Positions 34,314 to 43,051 are shown, counted from the stretch's first letter. The stretch is DNA of 64,000 nt from Mycolicibacter heraklionensis (GCF_019645815.1 NZ_CP080997.1:3600880-3664879); one strand, 5' to 3'. Numbers and translations: made by a program. Notes: generated from the sequence alone by a model not told the origin.

Positions 34314-35225
34314 GTGCCAGTGCCTGCCGACCCCACCCCCGCCCTGCAGTCCTACGCTCACCCCGAACGGCTGGTGACAGCCGACTGGCTCGCGGGCAAT
34401 CTGGGCACGCCCGGCCTCGTCGTGGTGGAGTCCGACGAGGACGTCCTGCTCTACGACATCGGCCACATTCCCACCGCAGTCAAGATCGACTGGGTCACCG
34501 ACCTCAACGATTCGCCGGTCCGCGACTACATCACCGGTGAGCAGTTCGCCGACTTGATGAACCGCAAGGGCATCTCCCGCGACGACACCGTGGTGATCTA
34601 CGGCGACAAGTCCAACTGGTGGGCCGCCTACGCGCTGTGGGTGTTCACCCTGTTCGGCCATGAAGACGTGCGGCTGCTCGACGGCGGGCGCGACCTGTGG
34701 GTGTCCTCGGGCCGCGAGACCACCCTGGACGTGCCGAGCAAGACCACGACCGGCTACCCCGTCGTGAAGCGCAACGACGCCCCGATCCGGGCCTACAAGG
34801 ACGACGTGCTGGCCAATATCGGCCAGGTGCCACTGATCGATGTCCGCTCGCCGCAGGAGTACACCGGCGAGCGCACTCACATGCCGGAATACCCGGAGGA
34901 GGGTGTGCTGCGCGGCGGCCACATCCCGACCGCGGTGTCCATCCCGTGGAGCAAGGCGGCCGACGACGCCGGCCGGTTCCGCAAGCGCGAGGAATTGGAA
35001 CAGCTCTACGGCTTCCTCAAGCCCGGCGACAAGCCGATCGCCTACTGCCGCATCGGGGAACGCTCCAGCCACACCTGGTTCGTGCTGACCCACCTGCTCG
35101 GCCTCGACGATGTCCGCAACTACGACGGTTCCTGGACCGAGTGGGGCAACACCGTTCGCGTGCCGATCGTGGACGGACCCGAGCCCGGAGAGCTGCCCGG
35201 GGCCCCTGGGAGCCTCGTCGGCTGA
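34314..35225 (+). CDS. sseA: Thiosulfate sulfurtransferase (tandem rhodanese) SseA
   Basis: Transfers sulfane sulfur from thiosulfate to a thiophilic acceptor. 303 residues with two rhodanese domains. The N-terminal domain is inactive (VVVIYGDKSNWWAAY, no cysteine), while the C-terminal active loop is YCRIGERSSHTW. Very similar to Rv3283, which in M. tuberculosis belongs to a membrane-associated redox complex with SodA and DoxX. GTG 34320 is a possible second start. It overlaps the SufE-like gene by one base (TGATG), suggesting a shared role in sulfur delivery. Confidence 0.93.
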   Translation: MPVPADPTPALQSYAHPERLVTADWLAGNLGTPGLVVVESDEDVLLYDIGHIPTAVKIDWVTDLNDSPVRDYITGEQFADLMNRKGISRDDTVVIYGDKSNWWAAYALWVFTLFGHEDVRLLDGGRDLWVSSGRETTLDVPSKTTTGYPVVKRNDAPIRAYKDDVLANIGQVPLIDVRSPQEYTGERTHMPEYPEEGVLRGGHIPTAVSIPWSKAADDAGRFRKREELEQLYGFLKPGDKPIAYCRIGERSSHTWFVLTHLLGLDDVRNYDGSWTEWGNTVRVPIVDGPEPGELPGAPGSLVG

Positions 35226-35641
35226 TGAGCCTGCCGGAGGGATTGGCGCAGGTGGTGTCCGACTTCGCCGAAGTCGAAGGCCAGGACAAGCTCAAGCTGC
35301 TGCTCGAATTCGCCGACGAACTGCCCGACCTGCCCGACGAGCTGACCGAATCCGCCATGGAACCGGTACCGGAGTGCCAGTCGCCGTTGTTCCTGCATGT
35401 GGATGCCGCCGACCCACAGCGGGTTCGGCTGTATTTCAGCGCGCCTGTAGAGGCGCCGACGACGCGCGGCTTCGCATCGATCTGGGCCGCCGGCCTCGAC
35501 GGCGAGCCGGCCGACGTCATCCTGGGCGTGCCGGAGGATTTCGCGTCCCGGCTGGGGCTGGCCGCACTGATCAGCCCGCTGCGCCTGCGCGGGATGTCGG
35601 CCATGTTGACCCGCATCAAGCGGCATTTACGCGCCGCGTAA
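35225..35641 (+). CDS. SufE-like sulfur acceptor protein (Rv3284 homologue)
   Basis: A 138-residue SufE/CsdE-fold protein. SufE proteins take persulfide sulfur from a cysteine desulfurase onto a surface cysteine and stimulate Fe-S assembly; that cysteine is in EPVPECQSPLFL. The following LRGMSAMLTRIKRHL helix is typical. Its coupling to sseA (1-base overlap) suggests it can also take sulfur from the rhodanese (inference). Confidence 0.88.
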   Translation: MSLPEGLAQVVSDFAEVEGQDKLKLLLEFADELPDLPDELTESAMEPVPECQSPLFLHVDAADPQRVRLYFSAPVEAPTTRGFASIWAAGLDGEPADVILGVPEDFASRLGLAALISPLRLRGMSAMLTRIKRHLRAA

Positions 35642-35696
35642 GGGGCACCTGGAACAGGTTCAGCGGTCGCGCCTTACACTGCCTGAAGCTAGATTC

Positions 35697-35712
35697 TTAA
35701 AGACCTTTCTTA
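35697..35712 (+). promoter_or_regulatory. accA3 promoter element shared with accD5
   Basis: TTAAAGACCTTTCTTA lies just downstream of the -10 candidate TAGATT (35690-35695), around the predicted start of transcription, and matches the accD5 element at 13 of 16 bases. Confidence 0.4.
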
Positions 35713-35733
35713 AACATGCCGTCAGGAGGGCCA

Positions 35734-37536
35734 GTGGCAAACGATGCCAGCTCGAAGATCTCCAAGGTGCTCGTCGCCAACCGCGGAGAGATCGCAGTCC
35801 GGGTGATCCGCGCCGCGCGCGACGCCGGACTGGCCAGCGTGGCCGTGTACGCCGAGCCCGACGCCGACGCACCGCACGTCCGGCTTGCCGATGAGGCGTT
35901 CGCGCTGGGCGGGCAGACGTCGGCCGAGTCCTACCTGGTGTTCGAGAAGATCCTCGACGCCGCCGCCCAGTCGGGCGCCAACGCCATCCACCCCGGATAC
36001 GGCTTCCTCTCCGAGAACGGCGACTTCGCCCAGGCCGTCATCGACGCCGGGTTGATCTGGATCGGGCCGAGCCCGCAGTCGATTCGCGACCTCGGCGACA
36101 AGGTCACCGCGCGCCACATCGCCGCGCGTGCCAAGGCTCCGCTGGTGCCCGGCACCCCGGACCCGGTCAAGGACGCCGACGAGGTGGTGGCCTTCGCCAA
36201 GGAGTACGGCGTGCCGGTCGCGATCAAGGCCGCATTCGGCGGCGGTGGCCGCGGCATGAAGGTGGCCCGCACCATCGAGGAGATCCCCGAGCTCTTCGAG
36301 TCCGCGACCCGTGAGGCGGTGGCCGCGTTCGGTCGCGGCGAGTGCTTCGTGGAGCGCTACCTGGACAAGCCGCGCCACGTCGAGGCGCAGGTCATCGCCG
36401 ACATGCACGGCAACGTCGTCGTCGCGGGCACCCGCGACTGCTCGCTGCAGCGCCGCTTCCAGAAGCTGGTCGAAGAGGCCCCGGCGCCGTTCCTGACCGA
36501 CGCGCAGCGCAAGGAGATCCACGAGTCCGCCAAGCGGATCTGCAAGGAGGCCGGCTACTACGGCGCCGGCACCGTGGAGTACCTGGTCGGCCAGGACGGC
36601 CTGATCAGCTTCCTGGAGGTCAACACCCGTCTGCAGGTGGAACACCCGGTCACCGAGGAGACCTCCGGCATCGACCTGGTGCGTGAGCAGTTCCGGATCG
36701 CCAACGGCGAGACGCTGGACATCACCGAGGACCCCGCGCCGCGCGGCCACTCGATCGAGTTCCGCATCAACGGCGAGGACGCCGGTCGCGGCTTCCTGCC
36801 CGCCCCCGGCCCGGTCACCCGCTTCGACCCGCCGACCGGCCCCGGCATCCGGATGGACTCCGGCGTGGAGACCGGTTCGGTGATCGGCGGCCAGTTCGAC
36901 TCGATGCTGGCCAAGCTGATCGTCACCGGCGCGACCCGCACCGAGGCGCTGGAGCGCGCCCGGCGCGCCCTGGACGAGTTCCACGTGGAGGGGCTCGCCA
37001 CGGTCATCCCGTTCGACCGCGTGGTGGTTCGCGACCCGGCCTTTGTCGGTGACGAGAACGGCTTCTCGGTGCACACCCGATGGATCGAGACCGAGTTCGA
37101 GAACAACATCGAACCCTTCACCGGTGGCGAGCCGCTCGACGACGAGGACGCGCAGCCGCGGCAGAAGGTGGTCGTCGAGGTCGGCGGACGGCGCCTGGAG
37201 GTGTCCCTGCCGGGCGACCTGGCGCTGGGCGGCGGCGGTGCGGGCGGCGGCGGTGCCGCCGGAGTCATCCGGAAGAAGCCCAAGGCCCGCAAGCGTGGCG
37301 CGCATGGCGGTGCGGCGGCGTCCGGTGACGCCGTGACCGCACCCATGCAGGGCACCGTGGTGAAGGTGGCCGTCGAGGAGGGCCAGGAGGTCGCCGCCGG
37401 TGACCTGGTCGTCGTCCTGGAGGCCATGAAGATGGAGAACCCGGTCACCGCGCACAAGGACGGTGTCATCACCGGCCTGTCGGCAGAGGCCGGTTCGGCC
37501 ATCACGCAGGGCACCGTGCTCTGCGAGATCAAGTAA
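35734..37536 (+). CDS. accA3: Acyl-CoA carboxylase alpha subunit AccA3 (biotin carboxylase plus biotin carrier)
   Basis: Supplies carboxybiotin to AccD4, AccD5 and AccD6 for malonyl- and methylmalonyl-CoA synthesis. N-terminal biotin carboxylase with ISKVLVANRGEIA, the ATP-grasp glycine loop AFGGGGRGMK and EVNTRLQVEHPVTE; an Ala/Gly/Lys linker; and a C-terminal biotin carrier domain with the biotinylated lysine in LEAMKMENP. I chose GTG 35734 because AGGAGGG (35724-35730) precedes it and it gives 600 residues, the M. tuberculosis length; ATG 35716 would add six. BirA, which modifies it, is encoded in this window. Confidence 0.96.
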   Translation: MANDASSKISKVLVANRGEIAVRVIRAARDAGLASVAVYAEPDADAPHVRLADEAFALGGQTSAESYLVFEKILDAAAQSGANAIHPGYGFLSENGDFAQAVIDAGLIWIGPSPQSIRDLGDKVTARHIAARAKAPLVPGTPDPVKDADEVVAFAKEYGVPVAIKAAFGGGGRGMKVARTIEEIPELFESATREAVAAFGRGECFVERYLDKPRHVEAQVIADMHGNVVVAGTRDCSLQRRFQKLVEEAPAPFLTDAQRKEIHESAKRICKEAGYYGAGTVEYLVGQDGLISFLEVNTRLQVEHPVTEETSGIDLVREQFRIANGETLDITEDPAPRGHSIEFRINGEDAGRGFLPAPGPVTRFDPPTGPGIRMDSGVETGSVIGGQFDSMLAKLIVTGATRTEALERARRALDEFHVEGLATVIPFDRVVVRDPAFVGDENGFSVHTRWIETEFENNIEPFTGGEPLDDEDAQPRQKVVVEVGGRRLEVSLPGDLALGGGGAGGGGAAGVIRKKPKARKRGAHGGAAASGDAVTAPMQGTVVKVAVEEGQEVAAGDLVVVLEAMKMENPVTAHKDGVITGLSAEAGSAITQGTVLCEIK

Positions 37537-37583
37537 GCGACATCGAACCCGTCGAGATCAACGCCGGCCCGTGGTATCTGCGG

Positions 37584-37943
37584 ATGCCACGGGCTGACGA
37601 CCGAGTCGACGACCGTCCCACCCTGGCCGATCTGGGTGAATCCGACCCGGACTACGTCGCGAAGGCAGCCTCCGGCTGGGCCGATGACTCGCGCTACTTC
37701 TGGGCGGTCTGCGAGCCGACAACGGGCGAACTGTTGGCCGAGGTGACGCTGAATCCGGCCTCGGGTGAGATCGGCAGCCGCCATCGCTCCGGGCATGACC
37801 AGGCGGCACTCACCGGGGCACAGGCGGTGTCCCGGTTCGCCGCGGGCGCGTTAGGTCTGACGCCGGTGATTGCCGGCGTGGGTGGTGCGGTTTCGACCGA
37901 TGAAAACCCAGGTCAAGCCGCCGATTGCCAGCACCAGAACTGA
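37584..37943 (+). CDS. Short GNAT-like hypothetical protein
   Basis: A 119-residue protein that looks like the N-terminal and central part of a RimJ-type GNAT acetyltransferase: LRMPRADDRVDDRPTLADLG, a FWAVCEPTTGELLAEVTL strand pair and a FAAGALGLTPVIAGV helix-strand. The acetyl-CoA-binding (R/Q)xxGxG loop and the C-terminal third are not seen. The homology seems to begin before ATG 37584 (EPVEINAGPWYL), but no start codon exists there. The 3' end overlaps the opposite gene by 93 bases, which is suspicious. Probably a degraded acetyltransferase gene. Confidence 0.45.
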   Translation: MPRADDRVDDRPTLADLGESDPDYVAKAASGWADDSRYFWAVCEPTTGELLAEVTLNPASGEIGSRHRSGHDQAALTGAQAVSRFAAGALGLTPVIAGVGGAVSTDENPGQAADCQHQN

Positions 37944-38126
37944 GATTCCGAAACCGAGCGTCCACCCGGCGTCGTGCTGCGCGGCAGCGCTCATGAAACC
38001 CACCAATGCGAGTGCCGCCATCAGCAGCATGACCAATCCCGGCAACTCGCGGCGGTCCTTGAACACCAGTCCGGCCCGCGGCTGGGTCGTACGCCTGCGA
38101 TCGATTCCCTCATCGGTGTCGTCCAT
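37851..38126 (-). CDS. Small two-helix membrane protein
   Basis: A 91-residue protein with a charged N-terminus, two hydrophobic helices (LVMLLMAALALVGFMSAAA and WTLGFGISVLVLAIGGLTWVFI) and a basic tail. The organisation resembles small mycobacterial membrane proteins near sigF, but the sequence is not clearly one of them. Function unknown. It overlaps the GNAT-like gene tail to tail. Confidence 0.55.
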   Translation of the reverse strand: MDDTDEGIDRRRTTQPRAGLVFKDRRELPGLVMLLMAALALVGFMSAAAQHDAGWTLGFGISVLVLAIGGLTWVFIGRNRTTHAGNHRRQT

Positions 38127-38163
38127 GAGGCCCCTGTACCCTCGGCGCTCGCCCCCGAAACCC

Positions 38164-39150
38164 TTACGGGGCGTCGCGCAGCGCCGCCAGCAGCGGCTCT
38201 GCGGCCTCCTTGAGGAATGCCTCCTGGGACTGGTCGCCGATCTGGATCAGCGCGATGTCGGTGAATCCGGCGTCCCGGTAGGCGCCGACCGCATCGACGA
38301 TCGCATCCAGATCCGGTCCGCATGCAATGGCGCCGGCGACATCCCGGGGCTGCACGTAGCGGGTGGCGGCAGCGAACGCGGCCGGTGTCGGTAGCTCGGA
38401 ATTGACCAGCCATCCGCCGCCGAACCAACGGAACTGCCGATGGGCGCGCTGTATCGCCGTATCCCGGTCGGGGTCCCAGCACACCGGCAGCTGACCGATG
38501 ACTCGCCCACCGCCGGCCAGCCCGGCCGCCTGCCGTGCGGCATGCCAGGACTGGACCAGATCCCGGTCGGGCTGCACCGCGATCAGGTGATCAGCGGCCG
38601 CGGCGAATCTGTCCACGCCCTTGGGTCCCGACATGGCTACGGCCAGCGCGACCGGGATGTCCGGAAGGTCCCACAGCCGCGCTTGGTCGACCTGGAAGTA
38701 GTCGCCGTCGTGGTCGACCGTCTCGCCCATCAGCAGCTCGCGGATGATCTTGATGGCTTCGCCGAGCATGGCCTGCCTGCGCGCTACGTTCGGCCAACCG
38801 GCTCCCGTCACGATGTGCTCGTTGAGGTTCTCCCCGCTGCCCAGGCCCAGGGTGAACCGGCCCTCCGCGAGGATCTGCACGGTGGCTGCCTGCTGGGCCA
38901 CGATCGCTGGGTGGTAGCGCATCGTCGGACAGGTCACGTAGCTGTACAGACCCATGTGCTGGGTGGCGTGCGCGACCGCCCCCAGCAGGGCCCACGCATT
39001 GGGAGCGTGGCCCTGCGATGCCAACCACGGCGAAAAGTGATCGCTGCACACGGCGAAGTCGAAACCGCGTTCTTCGGCGGCAACGGCGTACCGGACCAGC
39101 TCTGCCGGCCCGCTCTGCTCGGTCATCAGGGTGTAGCCGAAGCGTGTCAT
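38164..39150 (-). CDS. F420-dependent luciferase-like oxidoreductase (TIGR03557 type)
   Basis: A 328-residue TIM-barrel enzyme of the LLM superfamily that uses coenzyme F420. MTRFGYTLMTEQSGP, the FAVCSDHFSPW strand with the conserved aspartate and histidine, GLGSGENLNEHI and GPKGVDRFAAAADHLI are characteristic of the F420-dependent glucose-6-phosphate dehydrogenase-like subgroup. The substrate is unknown. ATG 39150 was chosen from the family N-terminus. It is divergent from the haem-oxygenase-like gene, 81 bases apart. A fragment of a second member of the same family lies at 62678-62890. Confidence 0.87.
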   Translation of the reverse strand: MTRFGYTLMTEQSGPAELVRYAVAAEERGFDFAVCSDHFSPWLASQGHAPNAWALLGAVAHATQHMGLYSYVTCPTMRYHPAIVAQQAATVQILAEGRFTLGLGSGENLNEHIVTGAGWPNVARRQAMLGEAIKIIRELLMGETVDHDGDYFQVDQARLWDLPDIPVALAVAMSGPKGVDRFAAAADHLIAVQPDRDLVQSWHAARQAAGLAGGGRVIGQLPVCWDPDRDTAIQRAHRQFRWFGGGWLVNSELPTPAAFAAATRYVQPRDVAGAIACGPDLDAIVDAVGAYRDAGFTDIALIQIGDQSQEAFLKEAAEPLLAALRDAP

Positions 39151-39231
39151 GCTGCTCGGGATACCCAACGGCCGACCGCCGAAACGACGCGGCGCCGTTT
39201 GGCGCAGTCCGTGCGCGGGGTACCCGCAAGC

Positions 39232-40239
39232 GTGTCCAGCGCAACGATCCACACCGAGCCGCGTCTGCCCGTCGCGTGCGGGCCGTTGTCCGCGGCGGTG
39301 TGCGGCCTGGTGCGTCGGCCCGCCGGCGCGGCCCACGAGTTCATTCCCCCGACCGCCGATGCCGACCCCTATGGCCGCGACCTGCAACTGGCGCTGTACG
39401 TCTGCTACGAGTTGCATTACCGCGGGTTCGCCGGAGTGGACCCGGGCTGGGAGTGGGACGCCACCCTGCTGGAGCTGCGTGCACAACTGGAGCACGCGTT
39501 CCTCGATCGCGTCCGCCGGGATGTCGGAGTGATCCCCCCGGATGCGACGGCCAGTGCCGAAATGGATGCTGCGGCAACCGAGCCCGTACACGGCACCGGG
39601 CCCTCGTGGTTCCTGCGCGATCAGGGCACCTGGGAGCAGGCGCGCGAGTACTTCGTGCACAGATCGCTGTACCACCTCAAAGAGGGCGATCCGCACGCCT
39701 GGCTCATCCCGCGCCTGACCGGCCAGGCCAAGGCGTCGTTCGTCGCGGTCGAATACGACGAGTACGGCGCCGGGCGAGGGCCGCGGGTGCACCAGCAGCT
39801 CTTCGCCGACCTGCTCACCGCCGCCGGGCTGGATGCCGGTTACCTCGCCTACCTCGACGTTGTTCCCGCCGAGTCGCTGGCGGTAGTGAACCTGATGTCG
39901 CTGTTCGGGCTGCACCGCCGCTGGCGGGGTGCGGCCGCCGGACACTTCGCGGCCACCGAGATCACCTCCCCGCCCGGCTCACGTCGCCTGGTTTCCGCGC
40001 TGCGGCGGATGGGCGCGCCGGAGCCGTGCGTGGCGTTCTACGCCGAGCACGTCGAGGCCGATGCGGTACACGAACAGGTGGTGCGCACCGACGTGATCGG
40101 CGACCTGTTGGACGGTGCTCCGCAATTGGAGACGGATGTCGTATTCGGTATGCGAGCTCTCGACGCTGTGGAAAATCGGCTCTCCGACTTGATGACCTCG
40201 GCCTGGTCGGCCGGACGCTCGTCTCTGCTCACAATTTGA
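39232..40239 (+). CDS. Iron-containing redox enzyme family protein (haem-oxygenase fold)
   Basis: A 335-residue helical protein of the haem-oxygenase-like diiron oxidase group. Likely iron ligands are spread over the helices: YELHYRGF (E and H), EYFVHRSLYHLKEGDPHAW (two H), EYDEYGAG (E, D, E) and HVEADAVHEQ near the C-terminus. Relatives perform N-oxygenation, desaturation or decarboxylation at a diiron centre; the substrate here is unknown. The assigned GTG 39232 is one of several possible starts; GTG 39211 is another. The F420 oxidoreductase gene is back to back with it. Confidence 0.75.
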   Translation: MSSATIHTEPRLPVACGPLSAAVCGLVRRPAGAAHEFIPPTADADPYGRDLQLALYVCYELHYRGFAGVDPGWEWDATLLELRAQLEHAFLDRVRRDVGVIPPDATASAEMDAAATEPVHGTGPSWFLRDQGTWEQAREYFVHRSLYHLKEGDPHAWLIPRLTGQAKASFVAVEYDEYGAGRGPRVHQQLFADLLTAAGLDAGYLAYLDVVPAESLAVVNLMSLFGLHRRWRGAAAGHFAATEITSPPGSRRLVSALRRMGAPEPCVAFYAEHVEADAVHEQVVRTDVIGDLLDGAPQLETDVVFGMRALDAVENRLSDLMTSAWSAGRSSLLTI

Positions 40240-40432
40240 AACTTAAGGTTTCACTGGGATTTTCCAGAAATTGTCGGGTATCTCTTGGCCAATCGGAGTG
40301 GACCTCGGTAACGTCTGGTTCCTCCGGTTGAGTTCACAGCCGCAGTGAAACGTCACCGCGTAAACGCAGACCCGGAAGTGATTACGTTGACGTGATCCAA
40401 CAGCACGATTCGTCGACTGATGGAGCCACAAC

Positions 40433-40870
40433 ATGACGATCAGCAAGATTACTCAGAACGCTTTCGCCACTCCCGCAACGGAAGCCACTCAAGTTTGGCG
40501 GAATCACACCGCCAAGTTCACTGTCCACTGGGGTCGCACCGGAGCCGTCGTCGCCGTGAACGGGGAGATCGACGCGGCGAACGCCAGCTCATTCGCGGAC
40601 TACGCCAAACGCTGCGCCGAATGCTGCGAATGGCTGGTGGTGGATCTCTCTGAACTGACATTTATTGGGACCACCGGGTTTTCAGCTCTTCAGTCGATCA
40701 GTGCGCAATGTTGCAGCGCACAGACGAAACTGAAGGTGGTCCAGAGTCCCGCGCTGTCGACCTTGCTGCGGATCTGCGATCCGCACGCTCGGCTTCCGCT
40801 GGTGGACTCGCTGACGGACGCGTTGGCCGAGGTGCAGCGGTCCGGCCGCCCACTTCGCCTGGTGCCCTGA
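40433..40870 (+). CDS. STAS-domain anti-anti-sigma-factor-like protein
   Basis: A 145-residue protein with a single STAS domain in residues 30-135 (VVAVNGEIDAANASSFADY, then LVVDLSELTFIGTTGFSAL). In partner-switching antagonists the residue phosphorylated by the anti-sigma kinase is usually Ser or Thr after F(I/L)(D/G); here it reads FIGTTG, so a threonine is available. M. tuberculosis relatives are RsfA/RsfB-like regulators of sigma F. The 193-base upstream region holds a GGGTAT (40276-40281) without a properly spaced -35. Seven cysteines are unusual for this family. Confidence 0.8.
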   Translation: MTISKITQNAFATPATEATQVWRNHTAKFTVHWGRTGAVVAVNGEIDAANASSFADYAKRCAECCEWLVVDLSELTFIGTTGFSALQSISAQCCSAQTKLKVVQSPALSTLLRICDPHARLPLVDSLTDALAEVQRSGRPLRLVP

Positions 40871-40880
40871 TCGAGGAGAC

Positions 40881-43007
40881 CTAGGCGGGAACCGCGTCGG
40901 CAGCGCGGTTCCAAGCGCGGTGCTCGGCGAGTGCGGCGGCGAACGCGTCGAAGAACTCGTCGTTGAGGTCATCCGCGGCTGCCGTCGTCGTCACCACACC
41001 GGAAGAGACCACGACCGTGGTGTCCTCGGCCGGCTGCTCAGAGATGCCGGCCTTGGGCAGCAGCGTGACACCAGCCCCGAACGCCCCGACCACCTTGAGG
41101 TGTTTGTAGGCCTCCGTCACGAAGTGCACCGCATACCCGTCGCCGGAGAGCGCCTGCACGGCGTCTGGCCCACACGGCACCACCACCGCGTCGTAGAGCA
41201 CCGACGCCATCGTTGTGAAGGCCCGGTCGACACTCAACTGCCCACCCGAGCCGCCGGCGAGCTGACCACCGGCGATGGGCGCCAGCACCTCGGCGATCGC
41301 GCCACGTTCCCGCATCGCCGCGACGAACCGTTCGACCCCTTCGACGTCCACCCCGTCGGCGGCCAGCACTGCGATCTTGCGACTTTCGATGCCGGGCGCA
41401 GCCGTCCCGGCGGGAACACCGGCGTCGCTCAGCTGCGAGAGCGCCGGTGACAGCACCACCTCGTCGACGGGCCGCTCATCGGGTGCCGCCAGGCCCAGTT
41501 TCTCGGCCACCTGCCGTGCCAGGCCGTGGTCGACCAAGTTGAGTTGTTCGACCACCCGCTGCCGGATCTCGATGGTCTCGCATTTCCCCAGTTCGAAGGC
41601 GTAGGCGGCGACGATGTGCCTGGCCTCCGGCTCGGACATGCTGCGCCAGAACATCCGCGCCTGGCTGTAGTGGTTCTCAAAACTCGCGGCGCGCTTGCGG
41701 ATCTTGGCGCCGTCCACCTTCTCGGTGTAGTGCCGGAACACCCCTTCGTCCGCCAGCGCCGGGCAACCGCCCCCCAGTGAGTTCTTGTAGTAGCTGGACT
41801 TCCCCTTCGGAATCGCGTGCTGGCCGTAGCCGTCGTGCTGGTTATTGCGCACATCGACGATCGGCCGGTTGACCGGGAGCTGGGCGAAGTTGGGCCCGCC
41901 GAGCCGGATCAGCTGGGTGTCGAGGTAGGAGAAGTTGCGGAACTGCAGCAACGGGTCATTGGTGAAGTCGATTCCCGGCACCACGTTGGCGGTACAGAAG
42001 GCCACCTGCTCGGTTTCGGCGAAGAAGTTCTCCGGGTTACGGTTGAGCACCATCCTTCCTACCGGGCGCACCGGAACCTGTTCTTCGGGAATGATTTTGG
42101 TGGCGTCCAACAGGTCGAAGTCGAAATTGAACTCGTCGCTTTCCGCCACCAGCTGCACGCCGAGTTCCCATTCCGGAAACTGACCCGCCGCAATGGCATC
42201 CCACAGGTCCCGGCGGTTGAAGTCGGGGTCCTTGCCGGCGATCTTCTGGCATTCGTCCCAGATCAGCGAATGCACTCCGAGCTTCGGCTTCCAGTGGAAT
42301 TTCACGAATGTCCCTTCGCCCTTGGCGTTGACGAAACGGAAGGTGTGCACGCCGAAGCCCTGCATCATCCGGTAACTGCGCGGCAGGGCGCGGTCCGACA
42401 TCAGCCACATGATGGCGTGCAAGGTCTCCGGCTGCAGCGACACAAAGTCCCACAGCGTGTCGTGAGCGGACTGGGCCTGCGGAATCTCGTTGTCCGGCTC
42501 GGGTTTCACCGCGTGCACGAAATCCGGGAACTTGATGCCGTCCTGAATGAAGAACACCGGGAAGTTATTGCCCACCAGATCGTAGTTGCCCGCCTCGGTG
42601 TAGAACTTCGTGGCGAAGCCGCGCACGTCGCGCACGGTGTCGGCCGAGCCGCGGAAGCCCGCCACGGTGGAGAACCGCACGAACACCGGCGTCTTGATAC
42701 CCGGCGTGGTCAGAAACCGTGCCGCGGTGTACTGCGCAAGCGAGTCGTCGTAGGGCTCGAAGTAGCCGTAAGCGCCCGAACCGCGGGCATGCACCACCCG
42801 CTCGGGGATCCGCTCGTGATCGAAGTGGGTGATCTTCTCCCGGGCATGGAAGTCCTCCAACAGGGTCGGCCCACGCTCACCGACGGTCAACGCGTCGTCG
42901 GTGTGGTCGACTCGCACCCCCTGCTGAGTCGTCAGGTACCCGGACTGCCGGTCGACCTGGCACTCGTCGAGCTGTCGCTGCTTGGCATCACGGTCCTCGG
43001 TAGCCAC
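40881..43007 (-). CDS. katE: Large-subunit (clade 2, HPII/KatE type) catalase
   Basis: A 708-residue haem catalase that breaks down hydrogen peroxide. The core shows the distal histidine H73 (RVVHARGSGAYG), the catalytic asparagine in LVGNNFPVFF (147-148) and the proximal haem tyrosine in FSYLDTQLIRLGG. The last ~150 residues form the class I glutamine-amidotransferase-like domain of HPII enzymes (KIAVLAADGVDVEGVERF), which has no amidotransferase activity. GTG 43007 is preceded by GAGAGGAAAA. It ends 10 bases from the opposite STAS gene and is divergent from the HAD gene. Confidence 0.93.
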   Translation of the reverse strand: MATEDRDAKQRQLDECQVDRQSGYLTTQQGVRVDHTDDALTVGERGPTLLEDFHAREKITHFDHERIPERVVHARGSGAYGYFEPYDDSLAQYTAARFLTTPGIKTPVFVRFSTVAGFRGSADTVRDVRGFATKFYTEAGNYDLVGNNFPVFFIQDGIKFPDFVHAVKPEPDNEIPQAQSAHDTLWDFVSLQPETLHAIMWLMSDRALPRSYRMMQGFGVHTFRFVNAKGEGTFVKFHWKPKLGVHSLIWDECQKIAGKDPDFNRRDLWDAIAAGQFPEWELGVQLVAESDEFNFDFDLLDATKIIPEEQVPVRPVGRMVLNRNPENFFAETEQVAFCTANVVPGIDFTNDPLLQFRNFSYLDTQLIRLGGPNFAQLPVNRPIVDVRNNQHDGYGQHAIPKGKSSYYKNSLGGGCPALADEGVFRHYTEKVDGAKIRKRAASFENHYSQARMFWRSMSEPEARHIVAAYAFELGKCETIEIRQRVVEQLNLVDHGLARQVAEKLGLAAPDERPVDEVVLSPALSQLSDAGVPAGTAAPGIESRKIAVLAADGVDVEGVERFVAAMRERGAIAEVLAPIAGGQLAGGSGGQLSVDRAFTTMASVLYDAVVVPCGPDAVQALSGDGYAVHFVTEAYKHLKVVGAFGAGVTLLPKAGISEQPAEDTTVVVSSGVVTTTAAADDLNDEFFDAFAAALAEHRAWNRAADAVPA

Positions 43008-43023
43008 CGCTTTTCCTCTCGTC

Positions 43024-43051
43024 GGTATTTGGGAAGTCCGTGGGTGGGTAT
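43024..43051 (+). promoter_or_regulatory. Sigma-F-like promoter for the HAD gene
   Basis: GGTAT (43024-43028), 17 bases, GGGTAT (43046-43051), close to the mycobacterial sigma-F pattern GGWWT-N16-17-GGGTAY. Predicts a leader of about 50 bases before GTG 43107. Confidence 0.45.

Noticed and set aside
35722..37455. A 577-codon minus-strand frame opposite accA3
   Set aside because: Rich in Asp, His and Leu without recognisable motifs; AccA3 is fully conserved on the plus strand.
40247..40281. GGTTT (40247) and GGGTAT (40276) as a sigma-F promoter for the STAS gene
   Set aside because: The spacer is 24 bases, well outside 15-17. A shorter-spaced GGGAT variant has a poor -35.
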